Below, piece after piece: positions 6,532 through 14,157 of a stretch of DNA of 15,410 bases (positions are counted from its first letter, which is position 1; every line of letters begins with the position of its first letter). The DNA lies in NCBI GenBank assembly GCA_023258935.1, contig JAHFRG010000030.1:1-15410 (forward strand). Reading direction: 5' to 3'. A program made the translations under genes and the position numbers. This stretch comes from Betaproteobacteria bacterium. Its GTDB lineage: Bacteria > Pseudomonadota > Gammaproteobacteria > Burkholderiales > JAHFRG01. The notes beneath the pieces are model-generated. The model made no database searches. It was not told where the DNA came from and worked only from the letters and a program-made list of their open reading frames with translations.

Positions 6532-7287
6532 TTACGGCAACTTGCCGGCGGCGACCATGCGGTTGAACAGGAAATTTGGACTAACCCAGACAACGATGTC
6601 ATCAAATGCTCCGCCGGCTGCGGCGGGGTTGTCCGTATAAAGACGGCTGACAAACGTAGCGTTAGCATTGGTATTTTCAAGTTCATCCGGGCCGGCGCCT
6701 GCTGTAGACAATTGAGTGCCCAGGCTCGTGTAAGCTCCGTAGCCGTTCTTGCCGTGCGATACCACTACTGCAGGAATGTTGGTGGCAATATTGCTTGAGC
6801 CGTCGGTGATGGTGATGTCGCCTTGGGAGCAGAGCGCGAAAGAGGATTGCGTGGGGGTGTCGGTGCAAGTTACTGGCGGCGTGACGGTATTGGCAGCAAT
6901 CGCGTCCGCAAAGCTGGCCGTTACACGGTAAGTATAGCGCCTTCCCCAAGCATCGGTTTCGCTGACGCCCAAAGTCGTCCAAGGCAGTACCCCATTTACA
7001 TTGGCTCCCGTGCATGTGGCCCTTTCCACTCCCGCGTTGGGAAGACCGGTTGCGATAGTCGGATCCGCAGGGCAGGGCAGCCGTCCGTTTGCCAGTGCGA
7101 ACCCGATCAGGGTTTCTTTGAAGTCATTCAGACTTTTTTGCGTGTCGCTGATGTTGCGTTGATCGACCTGTGTCGCGAGGGGGGCCAGAAAGCTGGCTAA
7201 CATCAGCGTGAGAATGAACAGAACGATACCCAGCTCAATGAGGGAAAAGCCGGTGGCGCGTTCAGGGAATTTTGAATAGGCGGTCAC
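6532..7287 (-). CDS. Prepilin with one copy of the LPCP/LPWxTLG module (minor pilin)
   Basis: A 251-residue type IV prepilin and last gene of the operon. The leader ends at G13/F14 followed by F-S-L-I-E, so Glu5 is intact, and a hydrophobic helix runs to about 38. The globular part begins L-I-G-F-A-L-A-N-G-R-L-P-C-P, continues with G-V-L-P-W-T-T-L-G-V and D-A-W-G-R-R-Y-T-Y-R-V, and ends with F-D-D-I-V-V-W-V-S. The same order of signatures occurs twice in the upstream gene. Several Cys could form disulfides in the periplasm. GTG 7287 gives a 13-residue basic leader and a 26-bp overlap with the previous gene; ATG 7326 or 7332 would lengthen the leader and the overlap. No Shine-Dalgarno is seen for any start, so coupling to the upstream gene is likely. 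A minor or tip pilin role is inferred. Confidence 0.85.
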   Translation of the reverse strand: MTAYSKFPERATGFSLIELGIVLFILTLMLASFLAPLATQVDQRNISDTQKSLNDFKETLIGFALANGRLPCPADPTIATGLPNAGVERATCTGANVNGVLPWTTLGVSETDAWGRRYTYRVTASFADAIAANTVTPPVTCTDTPTQSSFALCSQGDITITDGSSNIATNIPAVVVSHGKNGYGAYTSLGTQLSTAGAGPDELENTNANATFVSRLYTDNPAAAGGAFDDIVVWVSPNFLFNRMVAAGKLP

Positions 7288-8431
7288 GATCGTAAGCGGT
7301 CGAGGAAGGGGTGACGTAACTGTCATTTGCATCGTCGTTGTTCTGGCTGTCCTCGAAATACGCGGTGGGCCACGCGCCGCGCGGGCTTGCACCCGCTGCG
7401 CCCGGCGTCAAAAGCACGAGGGCAGTACCGGACACGCCGTTCACACTGAGCGTAGCGGCCGTGCAGGTTGAGCAACCCGCATCAAGCCGGTTTTGCGCGG
7501 CGGCGTAATAGATAACCTTCGACCAGCCGCTGAGTGGTGTTACCAGACAACCGTTCGTGAGCCAGTTGGGCAATGTCGGCATAGGGGGACCCCAGTTTTC
7601 GGGGGTGGCGCCTTTGCAGGGAAACCGGCCGCGGTTATACCCGTTATTGCTGATACCGTCGCTGATGTCCGCCCACGGATAGACTCCGGCTCCGCCGTTA
7701 TACCCCAGCGCTGCGGTCGCCGTCTTGTAGCTTTGCAGGATCGAAATTATCTCACGCGCCACGCGCTGTTCAACCACCGGCATCAGGTCGGCATTGGTGA
7801 TGACCAACAGGCGGTCGTTAAAGATGGCACTGGCTGCGCCAGTCGTGAAAATGGTGTCGCCGTTCGCATTCTCGCCCTCGAGATAGTTCGCGACGTTGTT
7901 CTCATTCGCTGGATCCCGCACCTGCGTGTTGAGCACTTCCCCCGGGGAAAATACAATCGCGACCACATTGGTGGCGGACGCACTCCCCGTGACAGTCAGC
8001 TGACCCAGGGTATCGCTGGTCAGCGGCGGAGTGGCGCCTGCATGATAAACATCTGACAACGCATACCACAATCTTTCGCCGCCACCATCGCGTAGATCCG
8101 GAAGTCCTAATGTCTTCCACGGTAATCTCCCAACGAGATTGATACAGTTGCTGCCCGAGTAATCTGAAATGGGCGTGCTCGCCCCATCGTTATCCACATC
8201 CGGGCAAGGCAGTTCGCCAGGACGATTGGCATCGCTGGCCGCGTAGCCGATCAACGCGTCCTTGGCCTGCGCCAAAGCGGCCGCAGTTTGCTTGTCATGC
8301 CCAATGGCGAGCGCGGTGGGCCGTGAAAATTCAAATACGAATCCAAAAGCCAGGGTGATAATCAATGCCAGAAGCAATAACAACGCCTGACCGCTTTCCC
8401 GAATGCCATGACATGAACTGCCCGACGGCAC
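7262..8431 (-). CDS. Membrane-anchored protein with two tandem LPCP/LPW-type modules
   Basis: About 389 residues. A hydrophobic helix (about 14-35, G-Q-A-L-L-L-L-L-A-L-I-I) follows a short polar start; it resembles a prepilin or PilX-like N-terminus but lacks Glu5 and a clear basic leader. Module 1 (about 60-215) has L-I-G-Y-A-A, E-L-P-C-P-D, G-R-L-P-W-K-T-L-G-L-P-D, L-W-Y-A-L-S and F-N-D-R-L-L-V-I. Module 2 (about 230-389) repeats the order in diverged form: G-R-F-P-C, G-W-S-K-V-I-Y-Y-A, L-S-V-N-G-V-S-G, D-R-D-R-L-F-K-I. The downstream prepilin carries one copy. I recognise the signatures from uncharacterised betaproteobacterial pilus-locus proteins but know no function. The start is uncertain: GTG 8431 lies 10 bp after the previous stop and fits the operon pattern; ATG 8494 would overlap it by 53 bp. 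Confidence 0.75.
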   Translation of the reverse strand: MPSGSSCHGIRESGQALLLLLALIITLAFGFVFEFSRPTALAIGHDKQTAAALAQAKDALIGYAASDANRPGELPCPDVDNDGASTPISDYSGSNCINLVGRLPWKTLGLPDLRDGGGERLWYALSDVYHAGATPPLTSDTLGQLTVTGSASATNVVAIVFSPGEVLNTQVRDPANENNVANYLEGENANGDTIFTTGAASAIFNDRLLVITNADLMPVVEQRVAREIISILQSYKTATAALGYNGGAGVYPWADISDGISNNGYNRGRFPCKGATPENWGPPMPTLPNWLTNGCLVTPLSGWSKVIYYAAAQNRLDAGCSTCTAATLSVNGVSGTALVLLTPGAAGASPRGAWPTAYFEDSQNNDDANDSYVTPSSTAYDRDRLFKIP

Positions 8432-8441
8432 GGGGGGTTGA

Positions 8442-9053
8442 TCAGTGTTGAATTTGGGCGGGTGGCTGTGTTGATGATTTTGCGGGTTGCTCATCGATCT
8501 GTGGAGGCGGTTCCGAAACAACTTCGTCGTCCGCTTCCGTGGCGGAAATTCTGGATTTTGTTTTTTTAGACGTAGGTGCGGGAGCGGCATTCGGCTGTGC
8601 GCTTTGCGCTGATGGAGCGGTTATTTTCTCGTTTAGCGCAGGCATTGGCGGTCTCTGATAACTTTCTTGGATTTGCCCGGTTATCGCGTCCAGGTTTTGT
8701 CCCACTTTCAAATCCACGTTGCGGCTGGATTGCGGCAACTGCAGGGTGACTCGCGCATCGTCTGTGCTGCGGCTGATGATTTTTATGCCGCTCGGGGATC
8801 GCTTCTCATTGAGCGGCCGGTTATTGATCCAGACTGTGGATTGGCCGTCGCTGCGCTTGATCATGCCGTTGACACTGATGATTTCCAGGGGGGTGGGCGT
8901 TTCGGGCTCGACCTCGACGTTAATCTTGATATTTTGCCCTCTGGCGTTGTCGAGGGTGGAGCGTTGTTGCGGGGTAAAGAACAGTCGCCCCAGCGGCTCT
9001 GCCGCGGAGCTGACAAGCGGCAGCATCAATGTAATAAATGCCAGCCATCTCAT
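8442..9053 (-). CDS. MshK/PilP-like periplasmic pilus assembly protein
   Basis: A 203-residue protein with a signal peptide (M-R-W-L-A-F-I-T-L-M-L-P-L-V-S-S-A-A, cleavage near 17-18). The mature part opens with L-G-R-L-F-F-T-P-Q-Q-R and contains V-N-G-M-I-K-R-S-D-G-Q-S-T-V-W-I-N-N, the type of short beta domain found in MshK/PilP-like proteins that bridge the inner-membrane platform and the secretin. From about residue 140 it becomes a low-complexity Pro/Gln/Ser/Ala tail with a basic patch (S-K-K-T-K-S-R). ATG 9053 is chosen over an upstream ATG at 9107: GAGGAG lies eight bases ahead, and the start overlaps the previous stop as ATGA. The family call rests on position in the operon, size, export signal and the L-G-R-L-F-F signature. 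Confidence 0.75.
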   Translation of the reverse strand: MRWLAFITLMLPLVSSAAEPLGRLFFTPQQRSTLDNARGQNIKINVEVEPETPTPLEIISVNGMIKRSDGQSTVWINNRPLNEKRSPSGIKIISRSTDDARVTLQLPQSSRNVDLKVGQNLDAITGQIQESYQRPPMPALNEKITAPSAQSAQPNAAPAPTSKKTKSRISATEADDEVVSEPPPQIDEQPAKSSTQPPAQIQH

Positions 9054-9664
9054 TGTTTGCTCCTCGTGGAATCGGCAGGATTCAGAGTGATCCAGGTTAG
9101 ATTGCATTCGGCGTGCAAGTTGGGCTGAAAGCGGACGGTGGTGGCACTGTTGTCCAGCCGCTCTAGTTTACATTGGTTGAGATGGAACAGCCCCACGTTT
9201 TTTGTAGAGAGGATGTTGAAGAAGCGCATCAAGTCTCCCTCGTGCAGCAGTAGGAAATTTAGCTTCATCAGAGACTGCTGTATGGATAAATTGCCCGGAT
9301 TGTACTCAGCGGCTAGCGCATAAGGCTGCTGTGCGCCGATCTGATACTCTACTCCGAACAACTCTGCTTGTTGGTTCGCGACACGCAATCCGTCGAGCCA
9401 GTTGAGGCGCGGCTCAGTGCCGATAAAGCCTTGTTTCTGCAAGCGCTGATAGTCACTCAGATAACGGGTGATGATTTCCTTTTCGTCGCCGGATTTCTGG
9501 TAACGGATGCGTGCTTCGCGCAACTGATTTTGTTGCTGATCCAGTAGCTGAGAGGAGGCGTCGGCTAAATGCTTGGAGTAAAATACCGCCGCGGCGCCCG
9601 TCAGCAAGACGATGAGCAGCACGGCAAGCGGCGCGCGCAGCGCACGCAGGTCGGATGACTTCAT
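9050..9664 (-). CDS. PilO/GspM/MshJ-like inner-membrane assembly protein
   Basis: A 204-residue bitopic protein: a short basic cytoplasmic end, one membrane helix (about 13-30), a Gln/Arg-rich coiled coil (about 33-75) and a small periplasmic domain. This is the standard layout of PilO, GspM and MshJ, which pair with the PilN/GspL-type protein encoded just upstream. Primary sequence in these families is poorly conserved, so the call depends on topology, length and place in the operon. Its ATG overlaps the stop of the upstream gene, and its own stop overlaps the next ATG, giving two successive ATGA junctions. It contains two Cys near the C-terminus (C-K-L-E-R and E-C-N-L-T-W) that could pair in the periplasm. 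Confidence 0.78.
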   Translation of the reverse strand: MKSSDLRALRAPLAVLLIVLLTGAAAVFYSKHLADASSQLLDQQQNQLREARIRYQKSGDEKEIITRYLSDYQRLQKQGFIGTEPRLNWLDGLRVANQQAELFGVEYQIGAQQPYALAAEYNPGNLSIQQSLMKLNFLLLHEGDLMRFFNILSTKNVGLFHLNQCKLERLDNSATTVRFQPNLHAECNLTWITLNPADSTRSKQ

Positions 9665-11199
9665 GGTTGTTGCCTCAATGAGAGCGCGACTTTGAAAGGA
9701 GCGCTGGAAGATTGCTCGCGGCTGTCGGCAGTGTTGCCGCTTAAGCTGGTTCCCGGGTTGATGTTAAGCGGCAGCTGTATCACGGTTACTGAGGCGACCT
9801 GCTTATCCTGCCCGAGTTTTTCCGCGAAGTTGTTGATGCCGGTCATCGCGGCGCGGTAATCGCCTTTGAAAGGTCTGATTTCTGCCTCAATCAGGCCGGT
9901 TTGCCTGTTTTCGCCGACCCCTTGCATGGGTTGCTTTGCCAGTTCTGCATCTCTTCCCTCTTTGCCGTATTTCCAGCTCACACTTTTAAGCATTACATTG
10001 GGACTTGCATCCAGCGCACGGCTGATTATGCTCAGCATAAGTTCGGGTGTGCGCTCCCCCTGCCTGATTTTTTCCGCGATTTCAACGGCGTTTCTTAAAT
10101 TTTCCGCTGAAGTCGGCGCCGCAGGAAATTTTTTGGTGACTTCCAGATACTGCGCTTGCTGCCACTCGGTCTGCTGTGCTGTTTCTGATGCTTGCGCCTT
10201 GAAGTCATATTGCTGATACAGATTGTTTCCGCACCACAAAACGGCCAGCAAAGCTGCTCCCGCACAGACCGCGTAAATATTGCGGCGTGCCTGATATAGC
10301 CAGAAAAGGTGGGTTTTCTCTGCTGGCGCAATGTTGTTCGGCTGCTGCTCTCCCAGCAAATGCATATACACCACGTCGGGAGACACTTGCAGCAACTCCG
10401 GCGCCAGCCCCAGCTTGGCCACTATCTCGCTGCGGCCAAAATGCTGGCACAGGATGTTGGATTGCTTTTTGACCAGCTCTCTGCTGAGACCGGCCAATGT
10501 TTCACTCTGATCGAGGATGACGACGAGCAGAGGATCTTCCAGGGGCATGACCTTGACTGCCGCGAGGTAGAGCTGGGTGTTGCCGATTTCCTCGGCATAT
10601 TCAGTTATGCTCGATTCATCATGAATACTTTCCAGCTGCGAAAGGCGGCTGATGCGCAGTCTTTGGTCTCGGAAAAAGGTCTGGCGTAGTCCGGCGCTAT
10701 TTTGCGTTACTAGCAGCAGGCTACTGGTGTTGCCAAGGCCGAATTTTTTGAGAAGATTATGGCTGGCCATCGGCAGCAGGTAGACTCCTGCCAGTGGTGC
10801 CTGCTGTGCTTCGATGACATTGAGCCAGCCGGCGATCAGATCCGGGTTGGTAAACGCTGCAAACAGATAGCGGTCATCGCGCCGCTTGTCAGTCTCCCGT
10901 CCTTGCAGCCAGGCTCTGCAGTAGGGGTTGTTGCGGTACAGTTGCCTGAGCTTGCGGGAGACCATTTCCGTGCGGTCACGGCCCATGCTGTGGGGCAGGT
11001 TTTCAAAACGGTAATCCTCTTCAACCACATCCACCATGATGTGCACTGGTATTCCGGGGCTGCCCTGCAGGAATCCACTAAAGCCGGACCAGCCGATCTG
11101 ATCGTTGGAGAATACCTGTACTGCAACCAGCTTGCCCCCGTGCCAGCGGCCGGCGGTGGCCGAGGTGGCGCAAACGCACAATAAAAGTTTGTCGGCCAT
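9661..11199 (-). CDS. PilM-PilN/GspL-like (MshI-like) inner-membrane assembly protein
   Basis: A 512-residue protein with a large cytoplasmic N-terminal part (about 1-300), one membrane helix (about 307-328) and a periplasmic C-terminal part. The N-terminal part has the feel of a degenerate actin-like fold of the PilM/GspL kind (S-S-L-L-L-V-T-Q-N-S-A-G-L-R-Q-T near 159-174, later L-G-L-A-P-E-L-L), but I see no intact ATP-binding motif. The C-terminal part has a helical segment followed by alternating beta/alpha stretches as in PilN (L-I-E-A-E-I-R-P-F-K-G-D-Y-R). Together these would link the assembly ATPase to the periplasmic proteins. Vibrio MshI plays this role, but the length and arrangement here look more like a PilM-PilN fusion. 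ATG 11199 follows the mshG stop by 14 bp and has no Shine-Dalgarno. Confidence 0.75.
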   Translation of the reverse strand: MADKLLLCVCATSATAGRWHGGKLVAVQVFSNDQIGWSGFSGFLQGSPGIPVHIMVDVVEEDYRFENLPHSMGRDRTEMVSRKLRQLYRNNPYCRAWLQGRETDKRRDDRYLFAAFTNPDLIAGWLNVIEAQQAPLAGVYLLPMASHNLLKKFGLGNTSSLLLVTQNSAGLRQTFFRDQRLRISRLSQLESIHDESSITEYAEEIGNTQLYLAAVKVMPLEDPLLVVILDQSETLAGLSRELVKKQSNILCQHFGRSEIVAKLGLAPELLQVSPDVVYMHLLGEQQPNNIAPAEKTHLFWLYQARRNIYAVCAGAALLAVLWCGNNLYQQYDFKAQASETAQQTEWQQAQYLEVTKKFPAAPTSAENLRNAVEIAEKIRQGERTPELMLSIISRALDASPNVMLKSVSWKYGKEGRDAELAKQPMQGVGENRQTGLIEAEIRPFKGDYRAAMTGINNFAEKLGQDKQVASVTVIQLPLNINPGTSLSGNTADSREQSSSAPFKVALSLRQQP

Positions 11200-11213
11200 A
11201 AGATTAAAGTTGA

Positions 11214-12419
11214 TTAATATTTAAACTTACCCAATATATCGTACACCGGAAGCAACGTCGCCATCATGATGGATAACAAAATCGATGCCAGGATGACGGT
11301 GGTAAGCGGGCCCAGCAGCTTCAATCCTTTATCCACGGCTTCCTTGACGTCGCGGTTGTAAAAATAACTGATATTCATCAAGGCTGTATCCAGCGCCCCG
11401 GTGGTCTCACCGACGCGCAGCATACGCAGCACCAGCGGCGGGAACACACCCAGGCTGCGGAACGCTTCGGTAAGGCTTTCACCCGATCCGATTTGCTGCC
11501 CGGCGCGCTGCAGGCCGTCGACAATCACGCGGTTGGCGACGATTTCCTCGCTGGTCTTGATGGCATCTAGTATGGTAATCCCGGATTGGTACATCAGTGC
11601 GAAGAAGTTGGCAAAGCGCGCCAAGATGATTTTTTGCAGAATCTCACCGGTGATAGGAAAGTGCAATTTCAGATAGTCCCATAAATAGCGGGCTTTCTGG
11701 CTTTGCCGCACTGCCATGAAAGAGATAACACCCGCCAAAAACGGCACGCCTAACAGCAACGGCCAGTAGTGAACAATCGAATTGGACAGGAAGATCAGCA
11801 CGCGGGTTTGCAGCGGCAACTCCAATCCCATGCCTTTCAGCAGCGAAACTACTTGCGGCACCAGCACTACCAACAGCACGACCACCACCCCTATGATGAT
11901 CAACAATACTATAATGGGATAGAGCATCAAGCGCTGCGTCTGGCCGATTAGTTCATCCTGCCATTTCAGCGTCGCCCCAAGGTTTTCGAAAACTTCGGTG
12001 AGCTTGCCTGCCTGCTCCCCCGCTTTCACCAGGCTCACGAACACATGGCTGAATACCGCAGAGTGCGTCCCCAGCGCCTGTGACAGCATTTTACCGCCTT
12101 CCATGTCCTCGAGCAACGAAGTGATGACCTCCTTGAAGCGCGGATTCTCGATACTATCGCGCAGATCGCGCAGACCCTCCATGAGCGGGATACCGGCGCG
12201 CGTTATCTGCTCCATGTCGAGGCAGAAGGTGATGAGGTCGCGGCGCGTGATGTTGCCTCGCGCCAGCGCAGATGAGCTTTTGTTGATCTGGCGGAAGGTG
12301 ATGAGGTCGAGACCCATGTGCTTTAGCCGCAGCTCGAGATCGACCTCGTTGATCGCGTTGATATCACCGCGTGCCAGCTTGCCTTCTTTGTCTACCGCTT
12401 TGTACTGGAACGTGGACAT
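11214..12419 (-). CDS. mshG: MSHA/type II secretion platform protein, GspF/PilC family
   Basis: A 401-residue polytopic inner-membrane platform protein, the normal length for the family. It starts F-Q-Y-K-A-V-D-K-E-G as is usual for GspF/PilC/MshG. Two T2SSF domains are visible: the first around 65-190 (M-E-Q-I-T-R-A-G-I-P-L then V-K-A-G-E-Q-A-G-K-L) and the second around 270-395 (F-A-L-M-Y-Q-S-G-I-T-I then V-G-E-T-T-G-A-L-D). Each is followed by hydrophobic helices. It sits in the membrane under the growing pilus and is moved by the MshE ATPase. ATG 12419 has GGGGAG eight bases upstream, one of the few strong ribosome sites in the operon. The mshG name rests on its position straight after mshE; alone it could equally be called GspF or PilC. 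Confidence 0.93.
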   Translation of the reverse strand: MSTFQYKAVDKEGKLARGDINAINEVDLELRLKHMGLDLITFRQINKSSSALARGNITRRDLITFCLDMEQITRAGIPLMEGLRDLRDSIENPRFKEVITSLLEDMEGGKMLSQALGTHSAVFSHVFVSLVKAGEQAGKLTEVFENLGATLKWQDELIGQTQRLMLYPIIVLLIIIGVVVVLLVVLVPQVVSLLKGMGLELPLQTRVLIFLSNSIVHYWPLLLGVPFLAGVISFMAVRQSQKARYLWDYLKLHFPITGEILQKIILARFANFFALMYQSGITILDAIKTSEEIVANRVIVDGLQRAGQQIGSGESLTEAFRSLGVFPPLVLRMLRVGETTGALDTALMNISYFYNRDVKEAVDKGLKLLGPLTTVILASILLSIMMATLLPVYDILGKFKY

Positions 12420-12451
12420 GTGGTTTACTCCCCGCCTTGGCTCGACCGACG

Positions 12452-14155
12452 TTAAGTCAAGCGTCCGGTTAGATCCACCGTGCGTGACACTTCGGCAAGA
12501 CTGGTCATGCCATCGAGCACGCGCTGAATGCCGTCTTCAGCAAGCGGGCGGAAATTTTTTTGCAGCGCCGTGGTCTTGAGTTCTCCGGCGGTAGCGCGGC
12601 GCGCCACCAGCTCGTTCAGATCGCTGTCCATTTGCAAAATTTCCAGGAGCGCCATGCGTCCTTTATAACCTTTGGATTGACAATGCTTGCAGCCTACCGA
12701 TTTATAGATTTTGACCTTTGAATCTGACGGCAGCCGCAGCAGATGTATTTCCTCCTGACTCGGAAAATAACCCTGTTTGCAGCTTGAGCAAAGCAGCCGC
12801 ACTAGGCGTTGTGCGAGCACGCCGATTACGTTGCCAGATATGATGTCTGGAGGGATGCCGATGTCCATAAGGCGGGGGAAAGCCCCCAGCGCCGAGTTGG
12901 TGTGCAGGGTAGTGAACACTTGGTGGCCGGTCATCGCTGCGCGGAAGGCCATTTCCGCGGTTTCCCGGTCGCGCACTTCGCCGACTAGGATGATGTCCGG
13001 GTCCTGGCGCATGATCGAGCGGATGCCGTTGGCGAAATCCATTTTAGCCACCTCGTTGACCGAAGTCTGGCGCATCATGGTCACAGGGTATTCCACCGGG
13101 TCTTCCAGCGTCATGATGTTCACCGCTTCGTTATTGAGCTTGGAGAGCAGCGAATACAACATGGTGGTCTTGCCGCTGCCGGTAGGGCCGGTGAGAATCA
13201 GTATCCCTTCCGGCCGCGCCAGCATTGCTTCCAGCGTCGCGACCATTTGTTTTTGCAAGTTCAAGCGGTCCAGGTTGATGATGGACTTTTCGCGGTCGAG
13301 CACGCGCAGCACGATATTTTCGCCGTAAATAGTAGGCTGGGTGGAAACGCGGAAGTCAATTGGCCGCCCGTTGAGATTGAGTGACAGGCGCCCGTCCTGT
13401 GGAGCGCGGGTCTCAGCAATGTTCATTCCGGAGATCACCTTGAGCCTCACCGCAATTCCCGGCCAGTAGGTCTTGTGCAGGCTGCGCACCTGCTCCAGCA
13501 CGCCGTCAATACGGTAGCGAATGCGCAAAAAAGCATATTCCGGCTCAAAGTGAATATCCGATGAGCCGCGCTTTACCGCGTCCACCAGCAAGGCACCAAC
13601 CAGCCGCACGATAGGCTGAGTGTACTCGTCGCCGGCCATTTGCAGGCTCTGATAATCGATTTCTCCGGTTTCGATTTCCTCCAATATGCCGTCTACCGAA
13701 AGCTCGAAGCCGTAGAAACGGTCTATGCTTTCTTCAAGCTGAGCCTCGCCGGCAAGCAGGGTCTTGATTTCAATCTGCGTGCCGAGGAAGGCACGCAACT
13801 GGTCCAGCGCGACCACGTTGAAAATTTCGCTCACCGCTACCGTGAGAGCCTTGCGTTCGGCATCGTAGGCAATTGGCAGCATGCGGTAGCGCCGGGAGAA
13901 CTCCTGAGGAATCAGCTTGAGCGCTTCGCCGTCCGCAACTACTTGCAAGAGATCAATGCTTTCCTGGCCGATGGTGCGCGCCATCAGGTCGCGGATCACC
14001 GCTTCGGTGACAAACCCCAGCTTCACCAACTGCCTGCCGATGGGAATTTTTTCGTGCTTTTGCTGGGTCAGCGCGATGCGCAGCTGGTCAAGCGTGATCA
14101 AGCCTTGCTGAATCAGCAGCTCGCCGAGGCGCAGTTTTTTACGCTGCTCTGCCAC
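12452..14155 (-). CDS. mshE: MSHA pilus assembly ATPase with c-di-GMP-binding MshEN domain
   Basis: A 567-residue GspE/PilB-family ATPase that powers pilus extension. The N-terminal MshEN domain shows the two-part 24-residue motif: R-L-G-E-L-L at 9-14 with G18, L25, L29 and Q32, then I-G-R-Q-L at 39-43 with G47 and L57. In Vibrio MshE this binds cyclic di-GMP. The motor part has Walker A G-P-T-G-S-G-K-T-T (323-331), an Asp box (E-D-P-V-E-Y, 351-356), Walker B D-P-D-I-I-L-V-G-E (385-393) and a His box G-H-Q-V-F-T-T-L-H-T (410-419). A zinc site is formed by C456, C459, C489 and C492. All catalytic residues are present. The start is GTG 14155, two bases after the previous stop, with GGAG five bases ahead overlapping that stop, so translation is coupled. 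Confidence 0.95.
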   Translation of the reverse strand: MAEQRKKLRLGELLIQQGLITLDQLRIALTQQKHEKIPIGRQLVKLGFVTEAVIRDLMARTIGQESIDLLQVVADGEALKLIPQEFSRRYRMLPIAYDAERKALTVAVSEIFNVVALDQLRAFLGTQIEIKTLLAGEAQLEESIDRFYGFELSVDGILEEIETGEIDYQSLQMAGDEYTQPIVRLVGALLVDAVKRGSSDIHFEPEYAFLRIRYRIDGVLEQVRSLHKTYWPGIAVRLKVISGMNIAETRAPQDGRLSLNLNGRPIDFRVSTQPTIYGENIVLRVLDREKSIINLDRLNLQKQMVATLEAMLARPEGILILTGPTGSGKTTMLYSLLSKLNNEAVNIMTLEDPVEYPVTMMRQTSVNEVAKMDFANGIRSIMRQDPDIILVGEVRDRETAEMAFRAAMTGHQVFTTLHTNSALGAFPRLMDIGIPPDIISGNVIGVLAQRLVRLLCSSCKQGYFPSQEEIHLLRLPSDSKVKIYKSVGCKHCQSKGYKGRMALLEILQMDSDLNELVARRATAGELKTTALQKNFRPLAEDGIQRVLDGMTSLAEVSRTVDLTGRLT

Positions 14156-14157
14156 GC

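Noticed and set aside
9053..9107. Longer start for the MshK-like protein at ATG 9107
   Set aside because: It would place 18 polar residues before a good signal peptide; ATG 9053 has GAGGAG upstream and an ATGA overlap with the previous gene.
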